From Xiphias gladius (lineage: Eukaryota > Chordata > Actinopteri > Istiophoriformes > Xiphiidae): DNA of 64,000 nucleotides. How positions within the stretch are numbered: the first letter of the stretch is position 1; each line of letters opens with the position of its first letter. The notes below the pieces were generated by a model. That model was not told the origin of the DNA. It saw only the letters and a list, made by a program, of their open reading frames with translations, and searched no databases. The position numbers and the translations under genes were made by a program. The stretch covers positions 5,844,501 to 5,908,500 of the forward strand of contig NC_053420.1 in NCBI RefSeq assembly GCF_016859285.1, written 5' to 3'. Shown piece by piece: positions 26,321 to 39,414 of the stretch.

Positions 26321-29300
26321 CTTGAGGCAGTGTGTGTGTCCTCCTGCGGCAGCGGAGTGTAGAGGACTCATTCCGCTGTCGTTTACATCTCCCACTGAAG
26401 TTACTGGAATCAGCAGCTTTAAGGCTCTGAAGAAAAAACACACACACACACAGATACACACGTGATGCTGGACATGTGTGTTGGTTTGTACAGTGTCAAC
26501 TCACTGGGTTAAACGTGGATGGCAGGATAACAACAGACGCGCGAAAACGACCGTGCATGCACAGCCACTCAAACACTCTCATTATCAAAGTACTCCACTG
26601 ATTGAATATAGTACGCCCACAAAGGTGGGGGACTCCGAGAACTCTGGATCCTACATCTCCCGTGATGCAACTGAACAGCGCCTCTCGTTAGACAACCCCC
26701 GCCCGGGGAGAGGCCGGTGCGGGGCCCCTTGACGCTCCGCTACTTTCCCGCTAGTTTCTGGACTTCATCTGATCCATTTCCTCCACCTCCGCTGCTTTTC
26801 ATCAGAATGTTTCATGGCCAATTTTTATTTTAATGAGTCACTGCTTTTATTGAATTCGTGTTTTTTTAAACTTTCTTTTCCCTCTCGTCGATTTTTTTTA
26901 GTCTTTTATCTCTTTTATCTAGTTTTATTTAGTTGAATTTATTTATTTATTTCTAAATTATTCTTCTTTAAGTCTTTTTTTTGGTTTTATTGTCACTTTT
27001 TCACCATGTGTTTTTTCCTCATCTGCATTAGTCTCAAATTGTTTTACTGTTTCGAACCATCCTATTATCAGCTTGTCAGTGAAGCACTTTGAATCACATT
27101 CATTTGATGCTGCACAAGAATGTAATAAAACACTTTACTGCAGGTGTCCTCTGTGTGCCACGCGGTGGATGGGCATGTGTCCCGTGCATTTGCCGACGTT
27201 GGCGTCGGCGCCGCGCTCCAGCAGCAGGCTGATGACGGCTGGGTCTCCGGTGGAGGACGCCTCGTACAGGACGGACGACTCATCCTGCGCCTGGGACAGG
27301 ACGTCTGCGCCTGCGGGACAAGCAGCAGACACACCCGCGGCGGCACGTCACGCCACCGGGCAGCCGAGTGACCTGCAGCGCCGAGCGTGGCCTGGCGGCG
27401 ACGCTAGATTTACGCGGGCGCGTCGCCTCCAGGCGGAGGGGTTTGCGGTCAGTGGGTTAAAGTGGACGTTCTCGAGAGGCCCGACAGTGCCGTGCACGGA
27501 CATTTAACATGGTGTGATGAGTTCAAAGATTTGTAGAACTAGAGAAAATACATTAAAAACCAAAACAATGTTTGGACACTGTAAGAAATAACAATAAACA
27601 AAGTAAACACTGGGCCATCCCACCTCTTAAAGAATTATTTTCATTTGCAGATATAAACCGTCTCTAGGGCCTGTGACAGGCAGGATGCGGCTGAGCAATC
27701 ACCTGCCCCACCTAATATTGATCAGCTGCCGGTTCCCCAGAGGTCTGAGGTCCCCGAGGTCACTCTCTGTGTCGCCACAGACAGTCTTTCCTGGCTGGGG
27801 CGCAGCGCGGGGGGGGGGCGCAGCTTCGGAGCTGAAGCCTCGTCAGTCTCAGCTGGACCTCGGGAGGCGACCTCACGCAGATCGAGGCCTGCGGACATCG
27901 TTCCGCTGCCGGTGCCCCGGAATCGCAGTAGGAATGCTAACGGGAGGCAAATGCAAGGGTCCGGCCACCGCACTTTTCAGATGAGAGAGGAGAGGCCGTT
28001 GATAAGGAAAGAAGTATTCCTACGCTCATCTTGGCGGCTTTTACGCGGTACAGTGCGCCTACCCCTGCCTTACCCCTGTCGTGGGTGGAGGCTGCGCCTG
28101 CAGGGCAGGATGTATTCGCTTTCTGGTGGAGGAAGGGCCCCCCCCCCCGCAGCTTATGTTTACGATGCCTACTTGTGCTTGTTCCGGTCCCACTGCCCAG
28201 CGGAATCCGATCTGACCGCACCCGAAGACCGAAAAAATACTGCAAACTCCCCTGGATGTTGAACATCAATCGAAGATCAGGCAGTGAATTTCTCTGGTTA
28301 GCAAAGATGGAGATGCACTATTTTATCTCTCATGAAGATTAGGTCTCTATTCATGAAAACTAAATGTGATTTTAAGGGGCATTTCTAATTGTCCGCATTA
28401 GCCATTAATTCGGGAAGCCCAATAATCAATGTCATAACAAAGTGCTATTTGCTAGACTCGTTCTTTTTTTAGGTGGACTGAAATTTTCACACAGTCCCTA
28501 ACCTAGACTCTCTCTGCAGCCTGTTATCAACAAACTCTGATCTGCCAGTTCAGGGTTGAGGTTTTAGAGAGTTTAGTGAGCCCTCGGCCGAGAGTAGCGC
28601 TGCGGAGGCGCGCCCCCTGCTCTCCCACCTCTCTCCAGCAGAGTCTGCACCACCTCCAGGTGCCCGTGCTGGGCCGCCAGTGCCAGTGGCGTGAGGCCGT
28701 CGTGGCTGCGAGGGTCTGCCGGGGATCCGGCCTCCAGCAGCAGGCTCACCAGCGCCGCTTTGCCCAGCCGCGAGGCCTCGTGGATGGGCAGGCGTCCGTT
28801 GCAGCCCTCCTGGTTCACCCTGGAGCCCCGCAGGAGCAGCAGCCTCGCCAGGTCAATGCGGTCCGAATGGATGGCTGCAGAGGGACAGAGTCGGACGGAC
28901 GACAGGTGAGCTGAGGAAAAAGCGGCCGGTCAGCACAAAACCAGTAAACCAGCTTTGACTTTTTGAGCTCCTCTGTGGTTTGTTCGCTCAAAACCCCACA
29001 AGTTAGGAACAGGTTAGTGTTTTCTGTGATGTCTGCAAGACCGTGGCAGTTCCCAATGATGGAGGGCAAAATAAAATAAAAATAAAGAAGATCTGCCTCG
29101 ATCTGCTCAAGACTTTGCTACAAAAAGGTGGAGAAAACAGACGAAACTGGAAAACCGGGAAACGTCCTGCTTGGCCGCGGCAGGTAAGGAGGTTCTGAGT
29201 GCAGCGAAATGCCGGCCAGCCCTACCTACAAGCAGCGGGGAGTTCTGGTCGTGGTCCGGACTGTCCGGCTCGGATCCGCGCGTCAGGAGGAAGGAGGCGT

Positions 29301-30944
29301 TTTCCGCCAGACCCCCTTCCACCGCCAGGAGCAGGGGAGTCTGGCCGCGGAGGGTGCGACGCTCCAGGGAGCCCGGGCCTGAAGCTGGAGAACAGGACGC
29401 GTTGCTCTGTATCACTCGCCACGTCTGTTTGATCACTGAGGGGCGCGAGCGGCGGCGTGAGCGCGGGCTACGAACCTTTGAACGTGAGCTCCAGGACGGC
29501 CGGGTTGCTCTGCGCGGCCGCTTCGTGGAGCGGGGTCCAACCTCTGCCGTCCGTCTGCAGAAAGCCCTCCTTGCGTCTGACGCACAGATCCTTCAGGAGC
29601 TCCCCGTTACCTGGAGGGAGGGAGGGACAGAGGAGAGCTGAAGGCTCCGCTCCAGGCGGGGGTCTAAAGTCATGAAACGCTACCCTGCTTTGCGAGGTCG
29701 TTCATCGCGTCGGAGGCCTCGTGTCCTCCTCGCTCACCTTGTCTTATGGCCGCGAAGATCGTGCTGCTGCCCGGACAGTCGAGCCCGGAGCTGCGGGGGG
29801 GGTCAAAGTCAAACACAACAAAACTCTGTGAGAACTGAACTGGGAAAGGCCACCTCTCAGAAAGTTAGAAAAAAACCTCCCCAGGACCAAAATTAAAATG
29901 TGATGGAACCCAGTACAACCCCTTCAGACCAGCACTGGACCTCCCAGTCTCGCCCAGAATAAAGCCCGTCTCATTATTTGTTCCTTCTTCATAGTTGCGT
30001 TTATTAATATACGCGTTGTGTAAACACAAGTTTCCCCCCGCGATGCGAAAGAACAACGAGTTTAAAGAAGAGTAAAGCATCAGACAAGTCAAAAAATACA
30101 ACTGATATTGCACCGGGAAAAGGAAATGAACACGTTTCCTTTTAAACTCCAAACAGTTGGTGAAAAGGTGAAAAGCTTTTTATTTTTTTTTCTTTAAAAC
30201 CAACCAGTTGATCACATAAATTAAAAAATGTATTTTACATCTCCGATTATAAACAAAAAACAAAACAAACACGAAACAAGAGTTACAAAAATAAAACGAG
30301 CTCCTGAAATTAGGATGAAATTTATTCTATCAACTGATTGATGGTAAAGTAAAAAAAAAATAATTAAAAAACTTTTCTCTGTTTCACCTTATGGGAGATA
30401 AAATATAAAGCTTTATCTTTCTTTTTACATTGGACTTTAATTATCTAACTAACAGCATTAATTATTGATAAATTGATTATTAATGATCAGTTACATTTTT
30501 GAATCATCTGACCTTTTATTTATCTCATTTTCAAGACCCCTAACTTGAGACTTCTTACATTGAAACTGCGGTTCTCCTGCGTGGTGGAAGAAACACACAT
30601 TTACACATAATTAGTTAAAGAATGTACGCTTCAATATATCCAATGAAGATGAAGAGAGAAACTGTAGATACGGCTGTAAATGTACTGCGATGGAGGACAG
30701 TGGAGGACCAAGCGGAACCTCGGTCCCGCTGGACTTGTCCTGTAAGACCAGGCAAGCCGAGCAGCTGAGAGAAATGGTTTTATGCTGGCGTCTGTTCCAC
30801 TGACCTCCTGCCCTCTGGCGTTGTGGAGTCTCTGAGGCTCCCCCTCTGTTTGTGGCTCTCCAGCAGACTCTGCTCAATCATGTACTGAATGGAATCGTTG
30901 TCCTCATCATCCTCCTCTTCCAGCCCGAATGGCTGTAACTCCAT
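24564..30944 (-). CDS. asb14: Ankyrin repeat and SOCS box protein 14 (12 exons)
   Basis: This is a predicted substrate receptor of an elongin B/C-cullin-5 ubiquitin ligase. Exons in order on the minus strand are 30944-30805, 29790-29738, 29610-29476, 29378-29226, 28874-28629, 27310-27139, 26426-26321, 26020-25841, 25691-25563, 25426-25298, 25034-24881 and 24796-24564. Phases agree throughout, giving 1830 nt (609 aa). Residues 18-30 ([13 protein letters not shown]) resemble a ubiquitin-interacting motif. Ankyrin repeats fill roughly 80-450, for example [20 protein letters not shown] and [20 protein letters not shown]. The SOCS box follows: BC-box [11 protein letters not shown] (537-547) and Cul5-box LPLP (564-567). 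Human ASB14 is about 587 aa from memory and aligns along its whole length. After YVLYREHDL the fish protein adds a Gly/Arg-rich tail ending [12 protein letters not shown]14 fits better than ASB15 or ASB2, and linkage to pde12 supports it. Confidence 0.9.
25801..25832. repeat. (CA)n microsatellite beside asb14 exon 8 donor
   Basis: The tract starts about 10 nt into the intron behind the GTACCTGC donor (minus strand). Confidence 0.95.
26295..26320. repeat. (CA)n microsatellite forming an asb14 donor site
   Basis: On the minus strand the exon ends CTCAAG at 26321 and the intron begins immediately with GTGTGTGT, so the repeat itself supplies the donor dinucleotide. Confidence 0.9.
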
Positions 30945-30970
30945 GTTGTCGGCACAAAGGGTCCTGGCCC
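30945..30970 (-). promoter_or_regulatory. asb14: 5' UTR and likely upstream splice acceptor of asb14
   Basis: On the minus strand a T-rich tract ending TTTTTTTGAACAG precedes 26 nt of leader and the ATG. It looks like a proper acceptor at 30971, so a further upstream non-coding exon is likely. The tract lies at the edge of a Tc1-like remnant. Confidence 0.4.
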
Positions 30971-31690
30971 CTGTTCAAAAAAATAAAGCAGGAGGGGGTT
31001 GAACTTGGGTGTGACCAGCAGAAAACCGTGGTTTCAAGCTTTCCAGCAGAACCCGGCTGCAGGGATTTGCTCCCATCCAGCCACGGGAACATTAGCAAGC
31101 TCCAACACTGGTGTGGGGTGATCAGGCCTGGCTCCCGCTCGGCGTTCCAGTTCTGGTGTTGGACGGGGTTGAGATCACTAAACGGGGAAAAAACCATTTC
31201 TTCTTGGAGCTGGCTTTCGTGCACGGAGGTATTGTCATGCTGAAACGGGGGAAAAGAGGCTTTTCCCCAGACCGTGGACACAAAGTTAGAAGTAGCACCG
31301 TTGTCCAGAGTTGCTCCTGCAAAGTCTCAGCAAAAGCAAAATCAGTGCACAACTTTAAAAAGCCTTTTAAAACCCCCTGGTTTGGTTATGCCCATACCAT
31401 AGCTCGTATTTGAGAAATCTGTGGTTCGATTCCAGTTGGTGACCTTTGCTGGATGTCATCTGTCTGTCTGTACTGACAACCACCAACTTTTTCCAGCTTT
31501 TTAAAGGTTTATATTTTATACATATTGTCCTCTCTACTTAATTTCCCCTTTCTTTTTTCTCCCCTCTGTGGAGGACTTTGAAACGTCTGCCTGGAGAAGT
31601 GCTTTATAACCTCGGCTCCCCTCGCCAAAACATCAGCGCACCTTCCCCTCACTGGAGCTAAGGGGACCGTGACAAACGGACCTCAGGCCA
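30960..31690 (-). mobile_element. Degenerate Tc1/mariner-like element
   Basis: Minus-strand reading gives FQHDNTSVHE (the Tc1 catalytic QHDN..VHK block), then SDLNPVQHQNWNAER (SPDLNPIEHLWNELER-like) and a W-rich C-terminal piece, with frame breaks between them. At about 31650 the plus strand has 'tcactggagctaaggggac', a motif I associate with the leader of this family. It is inactive and lies directly upstream of the asb14 start. Confidence 0.55.
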
Positions 31691-33818
31691 AAAGGACGTG
31701 GACGCGGGTGTTCAGTGCCAGGGAGGCCGCGAGTAGGTGACATTCACGCAGTGCAGTAAAAAGTGATCGGGTTGGAGGTGGAGGGGGAAGGTGGGTGTGA
31801 AAGGCAGTCTGACGCAGGAAGCCTGGTTTCGTGTCCTGTATCACACCAGCAGTCGATGTTGGCTTTCCTCAAGATGTAACCGTAACAATCTTCACTTATG
31901 TTAAAAAAAACTGCACTTGCAAATTTGCAAACACTACACAAATTAAACGTTTATACATTGGCAGTAAAGTTGTCAGTAAAAACAGGACAAACAGGACATT
32001 TCAACACTTCTGTTGTCAGAGACACTTGACGCTCACTGTCGGTTTTTTGTGCTGACACACCTCCCTGGATTTATTTACCTTGCGTTTTCTGTCTTGGCTC
32101 CTTGTTTTGGTTCCCCTCTGCTCGGCTGCGAAGTCCCTGCAGATTAAAAGAGGAACTGCTGTTGTGGCTGGAGGTGGCAGGAGGTGGAGAGGTCTCCGAC
32201 CCGTGACTGAGGCCAGAGCTGTATGCCCTCGTGGGTTATTTCAATGAACCCGCGTTCCCCGCAGTGTTTACACAGCAGAGGCTGCCCGATTTACTAGCTA
32301 GACTAACTCCACTGTCTTGGTAAAGTGTCATCAGAAGTGTAGTAATAATCCAGCAGGAAAAAAAAAAAAAAAGTGGAGGTTCATGTGAGGCCCCAGACCT
32401 CTACGTTTCAGCTGCTTAGCTACAGGACTCTGGCTGTGGGGGTCACGGGGGATCTGACACCTGCAGCTATATTTAGCCCCCCCCTGGCTAAGTTTAGATC
32501 GGTGAAGTGATCAGCAGACAGTGGGTGTGACTCAGCAGAAGGGATCATGGCCGGGTCAAGTTGCTGCGGGGGAGGGGGGGCAACAATTCAGTTTTGGGCC
32601 CCTGCGCCCCTGACCTTTAAACCCTCCGAGCAGGGTGTAATCAGCCCATCACCTCTAACTTCCCGTAAGATACGGTACAGACAGCAGACTACACCTGGCA
32701 GCCAGCGCACAGTACTCGTGTGCTGGGATACACACCTCCCCTGGTTTTCTGTGTCAGTTAGTTTGTGGTGAAATGATTTAGCTAAACTTAATTTAGGAAT
32801 ACGAACCATGTGAGCATACGAACAAGAATAATAAGGGTTTGAAAACTGGGTTTTGACACAGGGCCCCTCTATACAAAGAAAAATATCGGGCTACAAGATC
32901 CAGTCTTGGGGCTTTAACAGTGATGCCGACCTGCCATAGTTTAAATTGTGGACCAAATCACCAAAACCAACAGACACACAGTAAACCGGGGACTTTTCTG
33001 GGCCCTGGAACAGTCGCCTGCTTTGTTAACCAAACCTCGAGACAAAGGCAGACTGACTGCATAACAGACAGGACGGGAAAAATAACAGACCGCACTGATT
33101 ATTTTAATTCTGTTTTACTCAACAAAAGGTGCAATCGCTTTACTTACTCCAATATAAATGGAAAATTATATATATGTATATACCAACCAACACTGATCGC
33201 TTCCAGTACACCCGACCTTTATATTAAATTCTGTTTGCAAGGACTTTGTTTCACTGTGTGATCGCCAGGCTGTTCCCAGTAAAAAACAAAAACAAAATGT
33301 GGCTGAGATTCAGGCTAAGATAAGATACTTGTTTACCACCTCCAGTGCAAACTGGAACCACAGATGTAGACCCCTTTTTTTCAATCTTCAACCACACACA
33401 AGGCATCTTTATAAACTTTCTGTCTTTTCTACAAAGTCCTGAGTTATTTGGGTTGGCTGTTCGACCCCCCCCCCCCGAGCTCCTCCTGTCCACATGTTGA
33501 AGTGTCCCTGGGCAAGACACCGGAGCCCAGGTGTCAGGCCAGCACTCTGCACGGTAGCTGGCTGCCATCAGTTTGAGTGAATTGATTACCAAACTGTTAG
33601 GTTTTTCTGGATAAGCTATATGAATGCCGTCCATTTAGTCCATTAAAAATAAACCTCTCAGGACTTCAATGAATCTGTATTTCACATGTAACTCAAATTT
33701 CATGCTTTAAGAAAAGGTCCTGTATGTCCTTAAAGAGATGAAATCAGAATTTATTCCGGTAACAATTGTGACGAGTCAATGAAAACACGAAAACAACTGG
33801 AGTGTAATTGAAAACGTG
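30971..33818. other. Intergenic region between asb14 and rps23 (tail to head)
   Basis: It contains the Tc1-like remnant (30960-31690), a homopolymer A tract near 32350, a G-rich patch near 32570 and a repeat at 33478-33645. No gene is supported. Confidence 0.6.
33478..33645 (+). repeat. Interspersed repeat ('gtgtccctgggcaagacac' family)
   Basis: It reads 'tgaagtgtccctgggcaaga', 'cacggtagctggctgccatc' and ends 'ctatatgaatgccgtccatt'. This family is common in fish. A smaller piece ('ctcaagtgtccttgagcgaa') is at 52448-52500 in pde12 intron 2. Confidence 0.6.
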
Positions 33819-33824
33819 TTTATT
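33819..33824 (-). terminator. rps23: rps23 polyadenylation signal
   Basis: AATAAA on the minus strand, 21 nt after the stop codon. Such a short 3' UTR is normal for ribosomal protein genes. Confidence 0.75.
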
Positions 33825-33844
33825 CTCTTTTCTGCCTCAACTGT

Positions 33845-36666
<2,822 letters not shown>

Positions 36667-36720
36667 GTTTTCTGAAGCGAGCCTGGGATCGAAAGGAAGG
36701 AACCAGGGTGCACTGCGGTA
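36667..36720 (-). promoter_or_regulatory. rps23: rps23 5' UTR / probable TOP start
   Basis: On the minus strand the leader includes the polypyrimidine run TTCCTTCCTTTC about 30-40 nt before the ATG. This is the expected form of a 5'-TOP ribosomal protein transcript start. The exact start is not determinable by eye. Confidence 0.45.
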
Positions 36721-36863
36721 ATGTTGAGTCTGAGGACCCCGGCCGGGCGTGGCTACACAACATGCCTGACTGAAATGTTCACATTTCTTGTACGCATTTG
36801 ATTTTCAGTAAAAATATCTTTTGTAATGCAGAACTTTTTTTTTGATAACTAAAATAAAATAAA

Positions 36864-36864
<1 letters not shown>

Positions 36865-36897
<33 letters not shown>

Positions 36898-36900
36898 GTA
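36865..36900. repeat. (CA)n(TA)n microsatellite
   Basis: A compound dinucleotide tract about 200 bp upstream of the rps23 start codon. Confidence 0.9.
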
Positions 36901-38244
36901 TAAATAATAATTTCTATCACTAAATGTTATGTTTAAGAAACTGCAAAAAAGAGGAGTACAGTTTTTTCAGCTCATCGTACTAGGAACTCTACTAAAATGC
37001 TGTTAATCTTTCTTTAGAAACTTAGTTTAATGAGTTTAATGAACTCTCAGCAGTTCATTCATTGAGCTCATTGTTTGAATTCAAAAAGACTTAAAGTCAG
37101 AAAAACCTGTAAATTCTGAAGTGGTCCGAAAATAAAAATGTTGGAAAGTTGACTTAACCTGATTCTAATAAAACTTTTATATCCATATCTATATCGATAT
37201 AGATATATATGTTAACTCAATGAGAAAAGATTAGTGGATTCAACAAAATTCTTGTATGTTGTTTTACACTGTGTATACAGGCTGTAGATTCTTAGCGCAC
37301 CAAAAAACAGATAAAAATAAATAACTACACTGTACAATCATAGTAATGCAGTGATCAGGCCTGAACTCTCTCCCTATATTCTCCATTTTCTTTCATACCA
37401 ATTGTATGATTGAAATCATAAATATCTACCAAGATTTTTACAGCACATGAATAAAGAGGAAACTAAATGATTGTTGGAACTTAAATGTCTTGTTATTCTG
37501 TGTATGTTAGCAGCAGAATTTTACATTTAATGTTAAAATTAATGAGTGGATTCACTGTGAGAAAAAGGGGGTGACTGTCCTGTCCCTCACGCTCACAACT
37601 GTCATTAACTAAGGCCTCAACAGCAGAATCAGTGTTAAAATCCATCAGTGACGCAGCATGTGAGAGAACAGAAAACACTCCGGACCAGCTGACAAATATC
37701 ACCAAGCCTTGTGGCTCTTTCCATAAATGTCCTGTCATGTCTGAATAAAGCTGTGACAAGCATTTATGCAGTGGACACCTGTACGTCTGAATGACAAACG
37801 GGGAGATGAAGCCGGCAGTATCTGCAAAAAGGCTTTTGGTAGGGTAGGGGTCAACAGGAGGTTCAAGGCTTTTCACCAGACTGCATGAAAAGTACGTGTC
37901 AAATATGTATATAGATGGACACTTTCTCTGTTCTGTGCTATTGTTAGACGTTGGTGAAACTGACCAAATATATCTGAAGCACTGTGCTCTGTCAGTGTAA
38001 TCATTATCATGACCTTTAATCTCATCTGCTGAAACGAAATTTATTTGGACTGAGCTGGCCCGAAAATGAGATAATGTGGGAACAGCAAATGTCCTCAACC
38101 AGTGGGCGGGTCTCTCTCTCTCTGATTGGATGATTCCTGAGTCTGTCAAGGGGGTTTAAAGACGGTGGGCTGATTAAAGTAGATTAGGAGGGGGAGAGGG
38201 GGGGACAGAGTGTGTGCTGGCATCACACTCCGGTCACCGCAGCG

Positions 38245-39382
38245 ATGGCTTCACCGTGGCAACACTGCTGCATCCTCCTCCTCTCTCTCATCCTCCTCCA
38301 TCTGCAGCCGTCCACCTGCCTCGACCGACGACCTGCTCTCAGGTACTGTAGGTGGAGGGGACAGAGAAGCGGAGGCAGAGATGTCAAGTAGTTATACCCT
38401 GATGATTGGTGTTCGCGTTGTTCTCGACCTCTCCTGACTCTTTAATCCTTGACTCTTGACACATTCAGCTCAAAGATTACTGATGTGCTTCCGCTGACCA
38501 GGCCCTGTGTGGAGTTTCATTTACGGTGCCCGTCATTTGCTGTGTTAAGTGATTTGGTTATTCGGTCACTCAGGGGCAGTGGAAAAAGCTGAAAACCCAA
38601 CTCGAGCTGGAGCGATAAGTCGATTAATCGATTAGTTGATAGAAAAGAAAAAAAAAATTGGAAGCATTGGGATAATCGAGTAATTGTTTGACTCATTTTT
38701 CAAGCAAAAAAACCTCCAAAATCTGCTTGTTCTGTCTGCTCAGGGCACAGCGCATGCACCAATAAGCCAAAACTAGGAGCTAAATGAGGGTAAAAAGCTC
38801 TGCAGAGCTGCTGTGGACTTGTCACTGCCAAGAGCTAGAGGGGGATTGAATTGGACTTACTCAGATGGACACAAACCAGTATTCCCAGTCGTGCCCATTA
38901 TAGAGGATTCTGCCCCCTCAGGATTTCTGTCCACTGCCAGCGTTCATGATCTTTCCCTGGGTAGGGAGACCGAACATAAAGGGTGTGGAGGTGTGGTGGA
39001 CGGACGTGTCGCACACCTGATGTTGTTATGTCCGTCTCTATCAACCATGACCGCAGTCTTTTTCCTAACCTGAAAAAGTTATCATGTGCAGATTCCGCTG
39101 ATAGCGATGGGAGCCATAATAAAACCAACGAGGCCGTGAAACGTAATCTGAGGTTTTGCAGAATCGTTCGGGGGGGCAACTTTCTTGCCCCTGACGGTGG
39201 CGTCGACACAAGCAAAGCTCCAACCACACGATCATTTTTTTTTTTGCTCTGCGTTAACAGACGACTGGGTGCGGCGTGTCAGTTTTTTTTTTTTTTTTTT
39301 AGTGTGCAGCTGTTTATGGCAAAAGAGTGTGAAGCTGCAAAAATCTCCTCTTGGCTGAGAGCCACCCCATCCTTCATGACCC

Positions 39383-39414
<32 letters not shown>

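Larger units (their letters stand above)
36667..38244. other. Shared upstream region of rps23 and atp6ap1l
   Basis: It is about 1.6 kb between divergent start codons. It holds a CA/TA microsatellite (36865-36898) and a 22-bp perfect palindrome (37185-37206). An inverted CCAAT (ATTGG) lies at 38125-38129 and a TTTAAA at 38155-38160, upstream of the atp6ap1l ATG. No coding sequence is supported. Confidence 0.5.

Noticed and set aside
27673-28342. Overlapping 80-115 codon frames on both strands inside the asb14 intron between exons 5 and 6
   Set aside because: GC-rich intronic DNA; no domain, and frames on both strands are equally open. The asb14 exons on either side join in phase without it.
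29171-29641. 156-codon plus-strand frame over asb14 exons 3 and 4
   Set aside because: It is a shadow of GC-rich asb14 ankyrin exons on the opposite strand.
37493-38149. 218-codon open frame on the minus strand between rps23 and atp6ap1l
   Set aside because: It begins at a TTG; the first ATG is near codon 138. The translation has no recognisable domain and it overlaps the atp6ap1l upstream region. Probably a chance open stretch.
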